Program-made: the position numbers and the translations under genes
Assembly: GCF_000209655.1 (NCBI RefSeq)
Contig: NC_015458.1
Span: 2,046,001-2,110,000, forward strand
Reading direction: 5' to 3'
DNA from: Pusillimonas sp. T7-7
GTDB taxonomy: Bacteria > Pseudomonadota > Gammaproteobacteria > Burkholderiales > Burkholderiaceae_B
DNA: 64,000 nucleotides
Notes under the pieces: model-generated
What the model saw: the letters and a program-made list of their open reading frames with translations, nothing else
Databases searched by the model: none
Told to the model about the DNA's origin: nothing
In this document: positions 41,285 to 50,275 of the stretch, piece by piece
Numbering within the stretch: the stretch's first letter is position 1
Layout of the letters: each line of letters begins with the position of its first letter

Positions 41285-41307
41285 GGCCACGACATGTGGC
41301 CCCTTTT
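41285..41307 (+). terminator. Attenuator-like hairpin between ATPase and binding-protein genes
   Basis: GGCCAC (41285-41290) pairs with GTGGCC (41296-41301) and is followed by CCTTTTT. The stem is only 6 bp. It could terminate part of the transcript inside the operon. Confidence 0.45.
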
Positions 41308-41325
41308 TACCAAAGGAGCAGGGGC

Positions 41326-42645
41326 ATGACGAAGCAGACGAGACGTGATTTTTTGCGATCGACGGCAGCGGTTGCTGCGGTATCCGCATGGGGTATTCCA
41401 GGCAGCGCCGGCGCTGCCGGTCCAACACTTGAATACAAACCCGAAGAAGGGGCTGAGCTACGCGTTCTAAGGTGGCGCCGCTTCGTGCAGGGTGAAGAAG
41501 ACCAGTGGATGGCCAACACCAAGAAATTCACAGAGCAAACCGGCGTCAAGGTCCGGGTTGATCACGAAGGTTTCGAGAACATCCGGCCCAAGGCTGCGGT
41601 GGCGGCCCGAGTCGGATCAGGGCCCGATGTGATTCTGGGCTGGTACGACGACCCCCACCAGTACCCGGAAAAACTGCTTGATGTTTCTGAGCTGGGTGAG
41701 TATCTGGGCAATAAGTATGGCGGTTGGTATGACGTTTGCAAAAAATACGGCAAAAACGAAAATAAATGGATCGCCATCCCATTGGGTGCTGTCGGCAATG
41801 CGCTGGTATACCGCGAAAGCATGATCAAGGCAGCCGGCTTCGACGCCATTCCGGAAGATACGGCCGGCTTCCTGAAGCTATGCCAGGCTTTGAAGGCCAA
41901 AGGCACACCCGCTGCATTTGCGCTGGGCCATGCCGTGCTTGACGGCAATGCCTGGGTACACTGGCTGCTGTGGTCGCATGGCGGCATGGTGTCCGATCCC
42001 AAAGGCAATGTCGTGCTTGATTCGCCGGAAACCGTAGCGGCTCTTGAATACTCCAAGCAGCTCTACGACACTTTCCTGCCTGGTACCCTGTCGTGGCAAG
42101 ACCCATCAAACAACAAGGTGTTTTTTGATGGCCAGATCGGCCTGACCAACAACGGCATTTCGGTGTACTACGCGGCCAAGCTGTCCAAAGACCCCACCAT
42201 CCACGCCATGGCTACCGACATCCACCACGCGCACTACCCGGTAGGTCCGGTAGGCAAGCCCACCGAACTACCCGGCATCACGCAAATGATGGCGTTCAAA
42301 TACACAAAATACCCGAACGCTGCCAAAGCATACATACAGTTCATGATGGAAGCCGATCAATACGATCCATGGATGGAGGCATCCATAGGCTATGTCAGCC
42401 AATCGCTCAAGGCTTACGAGAAAAATCCCATCTGGACTGCCGATCCGAAGCACACTGTTTACCGCGACTCGGCATCACGCATGCTCGACAACGGCTACAA
42501 CGGCCCGCTGGGCGCTGCATCCGCAGCGGTCATGGCCGACTACGTGATACTCGATATGTTCGCTTCGGCCGCCAGCGGAGACATGACGCCACAAGAAGCA
42601 GCAAAGCAGGCGGCGGAACGGGCCAAGCGCTACTACAAAAGCTGA
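41326..42645 (+). CDS. ABC sugar-type substrate-binding protein with Tat signal
   Basis: 439 residues from the ATG with AAAGGAG upstream. The N-terminus carries a twin-arginine signal, TRRDFLRSTAAVAAVSAW, so it is exported folded through Tat. The mature part is a type 1 extracellular solute-binding protein (MalE/UgpB class): WRRFVQGEEDQWMANTKKFTEQTG and GSGPDVILGWYDDPHQYPE. The ligand is not evident from sequence; the shared operator points to a tetronate or related acid sugar. Confidence 0.93.
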   Translation: MTKQTRRDFLRSTAAVAAVSAWGIPGSAGAAGPTLEYKPEEGAELRVLRWRRFVQGEEDQWMANTKKFTEQTGVKVRVDHEGFENIRPKAAVAARVGSGPDVILGWYDDPHQYPEKLLDVSELGEYLGNKYGGWYDVCKKYGKNENKWIAIPLGAVGNALVYRESMIKAAGFDAIPEDTAGFLKLCQALKAKGTPAAFALGHAVLDGNAWVHWLLWSHGGMVSDPKGNVVLDSPETVAALEYSKQLYDTFLPGTLSWQDPSNNKVFFDGQIGLTNNGISVYYAAKLSKDPTIHAMATDIHHAHYPVGPVGKPTELPGITQMMAFKYTKYPNAAKAYIQFMMEADQYDPWMEASIGYVSQSLKAYEKNPIWTADPKHTVYRDSASRMLDNGYNGPLGAASAAVMADYVILDMFASAASGDMTPQEAAKQAAERAKRYYKS

Positions 42646-42681
42646 CCACAAGCGCTGATGTTGGTTTAAACATGAACCGCC

Positions 42682-42713
42682 GGGCAGTGGGCCGCACAAA
42701 CGGCCCACTGCCC
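42682..42713 (+). repeat. Intra-operon GC-rich stem-loop after the binding-protein gene
   Basis: GGGCAGTGGGCCG (42682-42694) pairs perfectly with CGGCCCACTGCCC (42701-42713) around CACAAA. No T-run follows. Such structures downstream of binding-protein genes, for example in malE-malF, stabilise the upstream mRNA and lower permease expression. Confidence 0.65.
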
Positions 42714-42738
42714 CCGGCTCTAATTTTGGGGAGCAACA

Positions 42739-43641
42739 ATGTTGCTGTCGCGCAAGTTGAATAATAGTAATGTGCTGGGCATATTGTTTATGTTGCCCTC
42801 TGCAATACTGCTGCTGGTTTTCCTGACGTATCCGCTCGGGTTGGGTGTATGGCTGGGCTTTACGGATACTGACCTGGGCTCGTCAGGCGAATGGATAGGC
42901 CTGGATAATTATTTATACCTGATCGGCGATCCCGTTACGCAACTCGCCCTCTTCAATACCATTTTCTATACTACGGTCGCCAGCATTGTGAAGTTCGGCC
43001 TGGGCTTATGGCTGGCGCTATTGCTGAACAAGAACCTGCCGTTCAAATCACTTTTCCGTTCGATTGTCTTATTACCCTGGATTGTGCCTACAGCGCTTTC
43101 GGCACTGGCATTCTGGTGGATTTACGACGCGCAGTTTTCCATCATCAGCTGGACGCTGGTGAAGCTGGGCCTCATCGACGAATACATCAATTTTCTGGGC
43201 GACCCGTGGAATGCTCGTTTTTCCACGATCGCAGCCAATATCTGGCGAGGCATTCCCTTTGTCGCCATTACCCTGCTGGCCGGGCTGCAGACCATTTCAC
43301 CCGCGCTCTACGAGGCAGCTTCCATCGATGGCGTATCCCCTTGGCAGCAGTTTCGCTATGTGACCCTGCCTCTGCTGACGCCCATTATTGCGGTGGTCAT
43401 GACGTTTTCAGTGCTCTTCACCTTTACCGACTTCCAGCTGATTTATGTACTGACTCGAGGCGGACCGCTGAATGCCACCCACTTGATGACGACCTTGTCC
43501 TTTCAACGGGCCATTCCCGGCGGTGCATTGGGCGAAGGGTCGGCCCTGGCCATCATGATGATTCCGTTCCTGCTGGGCGCCATCATGTTTTCGTATTTTG
43601 GACTGCAGCGCCAAGCCTGGCAGCGCGGGGGTGACAAATGA
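42739..43641 (+). CDS. Sugar ABC importer permease (MalF/UgpA type)
   Basis: 300 residues with six predicted membrane helices. The EAA loop that contacts the ATPase reads EAASIDGVSPWQQFRYVTLPLLTP. The start has GGGGAG before it. Its last codon overlaps the next permease start in an ATGA junction (43638-43641), indicating coupled translation of the heterodimer. Confidence 0.94.
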   Translation: MLLSRKLNNSNVLGILFMLPSAILLLVFLTYPLGLGVWLGFTDTDLGSSGEWIGLDNYLYLIGDPVTQLALFNTIFYTTVASIVKFGLGLWLALLLNKNLPFKSLFRSIVLLPWIVPTALSALAFWWIYDAQFSIISWTLVKLGLIDEYINFLGDPWNARFSTIAANIWRGIPFVAITLLAGLQTISPALYEAASIDGVSPWQQFRYVTLPLLTPIIAVVMTFSVLFTFTDFQLIYVLTRGGPLNATHLMTTLSFQRAIPGGALGEGSALAIMMIPFLLGAIMFSYFGLQRQAWQRGGDK

Positions 43642-44543
43642 CTGAGTTGATCAAGAGCAACAAACGCGCCGACAAAAGCGAAAAGCAAGAAACCCACGGC
43701 ATGGATTATTTGCAGACGCTGCCGCGGCGCTGGGTGACCATCTACATACCGCTAGGCATATTGGTGTTCATACTGCTGTTTCCGTTCTACTGGATGGCAA
43801 TGACCGCCATCAAGCCCAACTCGGAAATGCTGTTAAGCAGCGGCAATCCGTTCTGGGTCATTGCGCCAACACTCCAGCACTTCAAGGACTTGCTGTTTAA
43901 TACGCCGTTTACCGAATGGCTGATCAATACCGTGATCATCTCGGTGGTCGCCACCTTCCTGTCGCTGGCGGCCAGCGTTTTTGGCGCCTATGCCATCGAG
44001 CGTTTGCGATTCCAGGGTTCCAAGCAGGTGGGCTTTGCCATTTTCTTTGCCTACCTGGTGCCGCCCTCGATTTTGTTCATTCCCTTGGCCTCCATCGTCT
44101 TCAAACTGGGGCTGTTCGATACGCGTTGGGCATTGATACTTACCTACCCGACCTTTCTGATTCCATTTTGCACCTGGCTACTGATGGGGTACTTTCGATC
44201 CATACCCTATGAACTTGAAGAGTGCGCGCTCATAGATGGCGCCACGCGCTGGCAAATTCTGATCAAGATCATTTTGCCGCTGGCCGTGCCCGGCTTGATA
44301 TCGGCAGGGATATTTGCGTTTACCCTGTCGTGGAACGAGTTCATTTATGCACTGACCTTTGTTTCATCATCCGAGGTCAAGACCGTGCCGGTGGGCGTGG
44401 TCACTGAATTGGTGGAAGGCGATGTCTATCATTGGGGCCAGCTGATGGCCGGCGCCTTGCTTGGGTCAGTGCCGGTGGCGATCGTGTATTCGTTCTTTGT
44501 TGAGTACTACGTTTCAGGCATGACTGGCGCGGTCAAGGAATAA
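43638..44543 (+). CDS. Sugar ABC importer permease (MalG/UgpE type)
   Basis: 301 residues. A charged 35-residue N-terminal tail precedes six membrane helices. The EAA loop is EECALIDGATRWQILIKIILPLAVPG. It forms the translocation pore with the preceding permease. It ends 21 bp from the stop of the convergent GntR gene; no terminator is visible in the gap. Confidence 0.94.
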   Translation: MTELIKSNKRADKSEKQETHGMDYLQTLPRRWVTIYIPLGILVFILLFPFYWMAMTAIKPNSEMLLSSGNPFWVIAPTLQHFKDLLFNTPFTEWLINTVIISVVATFLSLAASVFGAYAIERLRFQGSKQVGFAIFFAYLVPPSILFIPLASIVFKLGLFDTRWALILTYPTFLIPFCTWLLMGYFRSIPYELEECALIDGATRWQILIKIILPLAVPGLISAGIFAFTLSWNEFIYALTFVSSSEVKTVPVGVVTELVEGDVYHWGQLMAGALLGSVPVAIVYSFFVEYYVSGMTGAVKE

Positions 44544-44564
44544 GCATCAAGAGCTTGTCTGTGC

Positions 44565-45347
44565 TTATTCACGCATATGGTTCAAACGCCGCGCAGCTTC
44601 GTCCATGGGGGCCGTCCAGGATGCGGCGTCAATCGCCTTCAAGCGACTGGCCGCGCCTTCCATATGGTGCAAAGCTGCTGCGCGAGCGGCCCCAGGATCC
44701 TTGCGAGAGATGGCATCCATGATGGCTGTATGCTCTTCGTGCACTTGCCTGCTGAAGTCATCACGCTGGGCTTCGTTGGCGCGTGTGACCACGATGGCCG
44801 TATGCAAATACAGGCTTAAATAAGACAGCAAAGACGTATACAGCGGGTTACCGCAAGCCTGCGAGATCTCTGTATGAAACGCAAGATCTTCATCGACACC
44901 GTCGCGGCCCGCGCGCTCTGCTTTCTTGATGGCATTGAACGCTTTCTTGATGCGTGCAAACTGCGCGGCACTGCGGCGCTCGGCGGCCAAAGCCGCCATT
45001 TCCGCTTCAACCCCGCGGCGCAGCTCAATTACACGCAATACCGCTTTCAAGGAATCCTGCGTACGGGCATCGAGACGAAAAGGGGTGGCTGTATTGGGCT
45101 CCAGGACGCTGGTGCCGCTACCCTGCCGGGTATCGACCAAACCTTCTGCCTTCAAGCGCGAGACAGCCTCGCGAATTACGGTACGACTGACCCCGAAGCG
45201 CTTGGCCATGACGGCCTCAGAGGGTAAACGCGAATGCGCCGGGAATTTATTTTCCCGTATTTCAGCAAGCAGAATATGAGTTACCCGATCTGCGAGCGTA
45301 TCGGTTTTTTGCAATTTATCGGTTGGTGATGTTACCGCTTTATTCAT
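44565..45347 (-). CDS. GntR-family regulator, FadR subgroup
   Basis: 260 residues. The N-terminal winged helix is FPAHSRLPSEAVMAKRFGVSRTVIREAVSRLKAEGLVDTRQGSG. The C-terminal FCD domain, a helical metal-containing effector pocket, includes ELRRGVEAEMAALAAERR and DLAFHTEISQACGNPLY with the ligand Asp/His. It is divergent from denD and lies between the ABC operon and the tetronate catabolic operon, so it is the obvious candidate to bind the three ACTTGTATGAT sites. Confidence 0.94.
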   Translation of the reverse strand: MNKAVTSPTDKLQKTDTLADRVTHILLAEIRENKFPAHSRLPSEAVMAKRFGVSRTVIREAVSRLKAEGLVDTRQGSGTSVLEPNTATPFRLDARTQDSLKAVLRVIELRRGVEAEMAALAAERRSAAQFARIKKAFNAIKKAERAGRDGVDEDLAFHTEISQACGNPLYTSLLSYLSLYLHTAIVVTRANEAQRDDFSRQVHEEHTAIMDAISRKDPGAARAAALHHMEGAASRLKAIDAASWTAPMDEAARRLNHMRE

Positions 45348-45431
45348 GAATATCCTTCAGTGAACGTGTATCCAGAGAGCGCAGTTATTTAACACCAGAA
45401 GTGGCTTGCACCAACGCCATTTAAAGTTGTA

Positions 45432-45489
45432 TTGACATCATATAGATTAATCCATAAACTGAAATTCTAAACTTGTATGATAACATTAC
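45432..45489 (+). promoter_or_regulatory. denD promoter with shared operator site B
   Basis: TTGACA (45432-45437), a 17-bp spacer and TAAACT (45455-45460) form a promoter. ACTTGTATGATA (45471-45482) begins a few bases after the -10, over the expected start of transcription, a typical repressor position. The site resembles an imperfect palindrome with core TATGATA. Confidence 0.6.
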
Positions 45490-45502
45490 GGGCTAAAAAA
45501 AC

Positions 45503-46477
45503 ATGCATATCGCCATCACGGGCGCCGCCGGTTTCCTGGGCAGCAAACTGACCAGACAGCTATTGCAAAATGGCAAACTTGTTGGGCGCAGCGGCAAGCC
45601 CGAAGCCATTTCCCGCATTACCCTGGTCGACGTCAACGCACCAAGCGGCCTGTCCGATCCTCGCATCAATGCAATGGCCGGCAATATTTCCGACCCGCAA
45701 ACAATCGCTGCCATCATCACACCCGACACCGACAGTATTTTTCATCTTGCCGCCATCGTCAGCGGCCAGGCGGAAACCGATTTCGACCTGGGCATGAGCA
45801 TCAATTTTGATGCCACCCGCGCCATGCTCGAACGAATACGCACTCTGGGCACCCGGCCCCGCATGGTGTTCACCAGCTCAGTAGCCGTGTTCGGCGGCCC
45901 CCTGCCAGACAGCGTTCCCGACACCATGGCCACGCTGCCACAAAGCTCATACGGTACTCAAAAAGCCATGTGCGAGCTCCTGGTCAGCGATTACAGCCGC
46001 CGCGGCTTTGTTGACGGACGTACCTTGCGCCTGCCCACCATTTCCGTGCGGCCGGGCGCCCCCAACAAAGCTGCATCCAGCTTTGCCAGCGGGATCATTC
46101 GCGAACCACTCAACGGGCAGGCAGCCATCTGCCCCGTTCAAGGCGATACCCGCATGTGGCTGATGTCACCCCAACAAGCGGTGCATAACCTGATCCACGG
46201 GCACGAACTGGACGCAAGCAAGCTTGGCCATACACGCACCATCTCCTTGCCAGGCCTGTCCGTTACCGTGCGCGCCATGGTTGCCGCCCTGGAGCGCGTG
46301 GCAGGTGCAGATGTCGCCCGGCGCATCGAGTGGAATGAAGACGACGCCATAAAGCGCATAGTCAATTCCTGGCCAGGAGACTTCGAAGCTCAAAAAGCCA
46401 AAGAATTGGGCTTTGGATCAGACGCCGATTTTGACAGCATCATTCAAGCCTACCTGCGCGATCAGCAAATGACATGA
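45503..46477 (+). CDS. denD: D-erythronate dehydrogenase
   Basis: 324 residues of the extended SDR/epimerase family. The NAD motif is ITGAAGFLGSKLTRQL and the catalytic YxxxK is in SSYGTQKAMCELL. Similar proteins were assigned as DenD, which oxidises D-erythronate to 2-oxo-tetronate, when found with OtnI, OtnK and OtnC; all three follow here. First gene of the operon. Its stop overlaps the otnK start (46474-46477). Confidence 0.88.
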   Translation: MHIAITGAAGFLGSKLTRQLLQNGKLVGRSGKPEAISRITLVDVNAPSGLSDPRINAMAGNISDPQTIAAIITPDTDSIFHLAAIVSGQAETDFDLGMSINFDATRAMLERIRTLGTRPRMVFTSSVAVFGGPLPDSVPDTMATLPQSSYGTQKAMCELLVSDYSRRGFVDGRTLRLPTISVRPGAPNKAASSFASGIIREPLNGQAAICPVQGDTRMWLMSPQQAVHNLIHGHELDASKLGHTRTISLPGLSVTVRAMVAALERVAGADVARRIEWNEDDAIKRIVNSWPGDFEAQKAKELGFGSDADFDSIIQAYLRDQQMT

Positions 46478-47760
46478 GCATTCTTCTTGGTTGTATCGCC
46501 GACGACTTCACCGGGGCAACTGACTTGGCCGGCATGCTGGTGCAAGGAGGAATGCGAACGGTCCAAATCATAGGCGTGCCTCATGGCCCGCTACCGTCGG
46601 ATATCGACGCCGATGCCGTCGTTATCGCCCTGAAGTCGCGCACAAGCCCGGTACAAGACGCCGTAGCCGACTCCCTGGCAGCGCTGCAATGGCTGCGTAC
46701 AGCGGGCTGCCGGCAGTTTTACTTCAAGTATTGCTCTACATTCGACTCCACCGATCAGGGCAATATCGGGCCGGTAAGCGATGCGCTCATGAATGCGCTG
46801 GACACCCCCTTTACTATTGCCTGCCCGGCGTTCCCTGAAAACGGACGCACGATTTTCAAGGGATATTTATTCGTAGGCGACACGCTGCTGGAAGAAAGCG
46901 GTATGCGTCATCATCCGCTCACGCCCATGACAGACTCAAACCTGGTTCGCGTGCTGCAGCGGCAAACGAGCAGCCGCGTAGGCCTGGTCAGCCATCTTAG
47001 TGTCAAGGCGGGTGCACAGGCCATATTCGAATGCATCGAACGACTCAAAGCCGAAGGCATTCGAATCGCAGTGGTCGATGCAACCTCCAACGACGACCTG
47101 ATGCAAATAGGCCAGGCTTGCGCCAAGCTGCCGCTACTGACGGCCGGCTCAGGCGTAGCCCTGGGCTTGCCTCAAAATTTCCGCGCACAAGGTTTGCTGT
47201 CACAGCACGATGCCGCCCCCAACCTGCGGCCCACGCCGGGTTTACGCGCTATTGTCTGCGGCAGCTGCTCACAAGCCACCCAGGCTCAACTGGCCGACCT
47301 TGTCGCCAAAGGCATTCCTTCATATGCCATAGACCCCTTGCAACTGACAGGCAGTGCCAATGCATTGGACGACGCGGTCGAGGCTGTCATGGCATGGGCC
47401 GCCCCGCTGCTGCCGCAAGGGCCCGTCGTGGTGTACGCAACTGCGCCGGCAACTCGCGTGAAAGCCGTACAAGAAGCCCTGGGTGCGGAGCGTGCCGGCG
47501 CGCTGATCGAGGCCGCACTCGCTTCGGTCTCACAACGGCTTGTTGCGCTAGGCGTGCGCCAATTGATCGTAGCGGGCGGCGAAACCTCGGGCGCGGTGGT
47601 TACAGCATTGAAAATAAGCAGCTTGCGCATAGGGCCACAGATCGACCCCGGCGTGCCCTGGACGGTCAGCCTGAACGACACGCCCATATCGCTGGCATTG
47701 AAGTCGGGAAATTTTGGCAGTGTGGATTTTTTCAGCAAAGCATGGAGCCTGTTGCCATGA
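46474..47760 (+). CDS. otnK: 3-oxo-tetronate kinase (DUF1537)
   Basis: 428 residues. N-terminal signature IADDFTGATDLAGMLVQGG with the acid-sugar site, and the C-terminal nucleotide-binding motif VAGGETSGAVVTALK. The family phosphorylates 3-oxo-tetronate at position 4 with ATP. The start overlaps denD and the stop overlaps otnC (ATGA), so the three are translationally coupled. Confidence 0.92.
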   Translation: MSILLGCIADDFTGATDLAGMLVQGGMRTVQIIGVPHGPLPSDIDADAVVIALKSRTSPVQDAVADSLAALQWLRTAGCRQFYFKYCSTFDSTDQGNIGPVSDALMNALDTPFTIACPAFPENGRTIFKGYLFVGDTLLEESGMRHHPLTPMTDSNLVRVLQRQTSSRVGLVSHLSVKAGAQAIFECIERLKAEGIRIAVVDATSNDDLMQIGQACAKLPLLTAGSGVALGLPQNFRAQGLLSQHDAAPNLRPTPGLRAIVCGSCSQATQAQLADLVAKGIPSYAIDPLQLTGSANALDDAVEAVMAWAAPLLPQGPVVVYATAPATRVKAVQEALGAERAGALIEAALASVSQRLVALGVRQLIVAGGETSGAVVTALKISSLRIGPQIDPGVPWTVSLNDTPISLALKSGNFGSVDFFSKAWSLLP

Positions 47761-48389
47761 GCGAATCATACTTACGAGAGCAAATCTGCACTCTGGGCGC
47801 ATCATTGCATCAACGCGGCTTGACCGCCGGCAGTAGCGGCAATATCAGCGTGCGCACTGACGACGGTTGGCTGCTTACGCCTACCAACAGCTGTCTGGGG
47901 ACGCTGGACCCGGCCCGACTTTCAAAAATGGATGACAAAGGCACGCTGCTTGCGGGCGACCCACCATCCAAAGAGGCGTTTTTACATCGTGCCATGTACG
48001 ACGCCCGCAGCCAGGCAGGCGCCATTGTGCACCTGCACTCCACACACTCTGCCGCCGTGTCATGCATGTCCGGTCTGGACCACCACAGCTGCATACCGCC
48101 GCTCACGCCCTACTTCGTCATGAAGATAGGCCAGTTGCCGCTGGTGCCTTACTACCGGCCCGGCGATCCCGAGCTGGCAGGCGCCATCCATGGGCTTGCC
48201 GCCAAGCACAGTGCTGTTTTACTGGCCAACCATGGGCCGGTTGTATCCGGAAAAACGCTCGACGCAGCCGTATATGCCATTGAAGAACTGGAAGAAACCG
48301 CCAAGCTGTTCCTGCTGCTGCGGGGCCATAACCCCAGGGTACTGACCGAAGAGCAGATTGCCGAGCTTCACGCCGTGTTCAAGCCTTGA
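47757..48389 (+). CDS. otnC: 3-oxo-tetronate 4-phosphate decarboxylase
   Basis: 210-residue class II aldolase fold enzyme from the ATG overlapping otnK. A much longer open frame begins at 47031, but its first part is the wrong frame of otnK. Zinc ligands are in AIVHLHSTHSAAVSC and LLANHGPVVSG, and the phosphate loop is GLTAGSSGNISVR. It yields dihydroxyacetone phosphate and CO2 and so connects the pathway to glycolysis. Confidence 0.92.
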   Translation: MSESYLREQICTLGASLHQRGLTAGSSGNISVRTDDGWLLTPTNSCLGTLDPARLSKMDDKGTLLAGDPPSKEAFLHRAMYDARSQAGAIVHLHSTHSAAVSCMSGLDHHSCIPPLTPYFVMKIGQLPLVPYYRPGDPELAGAIHGLAAKHSAVLLANHGPVVSGKTLDAAVYAIEELEETAKLFLLLRGHNPRVLTEEQIAELHAVFKP

Positions 48390-48457
48390 ATCTTGTAGCC
48401 GCTTAAAGCCACAGAGCGCGTCAAAACAAGCTGCTTGAATGCACATAAAGGAAGACC

Positions 48458-49231
48458 ATGCCGAAGTTTGCCGCCAATATCACCATGATGTTCAACGAGA
48501 CGCCCTTTCCGGAGCGCTTCCAGGCTGCCCGCCAGGCAGGTTTCAAGGCTGTGGAATTTCTGTTCCCCTACGAATATTCCGCCACGGATATTGCTGCACG
48601 GCTGGCAGACCACCAGTTGAAGAATGTGCTGTTCAACATGCCTCCCGGAGACTGGGCCGCCGGCGAACGCGGCATCGCATCGCTGCCAGGCCGTGACGAT
48701 GAATTCCGGCTTGGCGTCGATCAGGCTATTGCATACGCCCAAACACTGAAAACACCCAGTGTGCACGTAATGGCGGGCATTATTCCCGCTGAAGCACAAA
48801 GCCAGCACTACCGTGAAACCCTTTTGGCCCGCCTTGAGTATGCGGCCGCACAATGCGCGCCGCATGGCATCAATGTGTTGATCGAACCCATCAACAGCCG
48901 CGACATGCCCGGCTACTTCTTATCACGCCAGGAACAGGCTCACGCCATTGTGCAAGAAGTCGCCGCAACCAACCTTAAGGTGCAGATGGATTTCTATCAT
49001 GCCCAGATCATGGAAGGCGACATCGCCATGACTTTCCGGCAGTACCAGCCTTACATCGGGCACATCCAGATCGCCGGCGTACCCGATCGACACGAACCTG
49101 ATTCCGGCGAGCTCAACTACGCCTACTTGTTCAAATTGCTGGACGAACTGAACTACGACGGCTGGGTAGGCTGCGAATACCGGCCCGCCAATGGAACGCT
49201 CGAAGGACTAGGCTGGATGCGAACGATATAG
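48458..49231 (+). CDS. otnI: 2-oxo-tetronate isomerase (hydroxypyruvate isomerase family)
   Basis: 257-residue TIM barrel of the Hyi/OtnI family. Metal and catalytic residues are in VLIEPINSRDMPGYFLS (Glu), KVQMDFYHAQIMEGD (Asp, His) and WVGCEYRP (Glu). It converts 2-oxo-tetronate to the 3-oxo form used by OtnK. A 68-bp gap with its own GGAAG ribosome site separates it from otnC. Confidence 0.9.
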   Translation: MPKFAANITMMFNETPFPERFQAARQAGFKAVEFLFPYEYSATDIAARLADHQLKNVLFNMPPGDWAAGERGIASLPGRDDEFRLGVDQAIAYAQTLKTPSVHVMAGIIPAEAQSQHYRETLLARLEYAAAQCAPHGINVLIEPINSRDMPGYFLSRQEQAHAIVQEVAATNLKVQMDFYHAQIMEGDIAMTFRQYQPYIGHIQIAGVPDRHEPDSGELNYAYLFKLLDELNYDGWVGCEYRPANGTLEGLGWMRTI

Positions 49232-49274
49232 TCGCGACTGCGACTGCTTTTCCTTTAATCGATGCGAGAACGAC

Positions 49275-50219
49275 ATGACACAGAAAACCATTGGATTCGT
49301 TGGCCTGGGCGTTATGGGACGGCACGTAGCCAGGCGGCTGGTGCAAGCCGGCCACCGCGTACAAGCTTACGACATAAATCCTGAACCACTGGCACGCCTC
49401 GAAGAGGCTGGCGGCACTGCCTGCACAAGCGCGGCAGCCGTGGCAGAAAATGCCAGCCACATTGTAATTTTTGTCGTCAATGGCAAACAGGCCGAGCAAG
49501 TCATGTTCGGGCCGGCGGGCCTGCACGAAACAGCCGCCCCCGGGCTCACCATTATCTCCTGCGTAACCATGCTGCCCTCCGAGGCGCGCTCCATAGGCGA
49601 GCGCTCCCGCGAACAGGGGTGGTCGTTCATTGATGCGCCAGTCAGTGGCGGAGAGGTAGGAGCAAAGGCAGGGGACCTGACCGTCATGGCATCCGGCGAG
49701 CACGCTGTGCTGGACGCCAGCCATTCTCTGCTGACCCAGATAGGCACACGCTTGAAACGGGTAGGAAACCAAGCAGGCCAGGGAGCACTGGTCAAGACCA
49801 TTAATCAGCTGTTGTGCGGCGTACACTTGGCCGCGGCGGGAGAAGCGATAGCGATGGCGCAGCGCGCAGGCCTGGAACCGCAAGCTGTCTTTGACGTGGT
49901 CAGCCAAAGCGCCGCCGGCTCATGGATGCTGTCCAATCGCGGACCGCGCATGGTGGCCGGCGCTTTCGATACATCGGCAAGCGCTGTCGATATTTTTGTG
50001 AAGGACCTGGGTATTGTCATGGACGTTGCCCGCGAGCTGAGGTTTCCGGCATCGCTGGCTGCAACCGCCCTGCAAAGCTTTTTGGGCGCCAGCGGCGCCG
50101 GCCTTGGGCTAAAAGACGACTCTGCAGTCGTACAGTACTACAACAGCTTTCGCCAGGATAACGCCGCTATCAACACTGCGGCGGCTGATGCGCAGCCGCC
50201 GCAGTCTGTCAATGACTAG
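49275..50219 (+). CDS. ltnD: L-threonate dehydrogenase
   Basis: 314-residue beta-hydroxyacid dehydrogenase. The NAD motif is GFVGLGVMGRHVARRLVQAG, the substrate loop DAPVSGGEVGAKAGDLTVMASG, and the catalytic Lys lies in LVKTINQLLCG. In DUF1537 clusters this member oxidises L-threonate to 2-oxo-tetronate. Together with DenD it gives the operon two entry points, L-threonate and D-erythronate. Its relation to GarR next door means substrate is inferred from context. Confidence 0.85.
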   Translation: MTQKTIGFVGLGVMGRHVARRLVQAGHRVQAYDINPEPLARLEEAGGTACTSAAAVAENASHIVIFVVNGKQAEQVMFGPAGLHETAAPGLTIISCVTMLPSEARSIGERSREQGWSFIDAPVSGGEVGAKAGDLTVMASGEHAVLDASHSLLTQIGTRLKRVGNQAGQGALVKTINQLLCGVHLAAAGEAIAMAQRAGLEPQAVFDVVSQSAAGSWMLSNRGPRMVAGAFDTSASAVDIFVKDLGIVMDVARELRFPASLAATALQSFLGASGAGLGLKDDSAVVQYYNSFRQDNAAINTAAADAQPPQSVND

Positions 50220-50222
50220 GTT

Positions 50223-50266
50223 CTGCTCAACACTATTCAATAGTCATCTTGAATAGTGTTGAGCAG
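50223..50266. terminator. 18-bp perfect inverted repeat between ltnD and garR
   Basis: CTGCTCAACACTATTCAA (50223-50240) and TTGAATAGTGTTGAGCAG (50249-50266) are exact complements with an 8-base loop. They fill the 56-bp gap between two convergent genes. There is no T-tract, so it is a barrier for converging transcription or an mRNA end-protecting structure rather than a standard terminator. Confidence 0.6.
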
Positions 50267-50275
50267 CTCTGGATA

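Noticed and set aside
47031..47756. Long upstream extension of otnC
   Set aside because: The extension is out-of-frame otnK sequence. The ATG overlapping the otnK stop gives a full-length decarboxylase.
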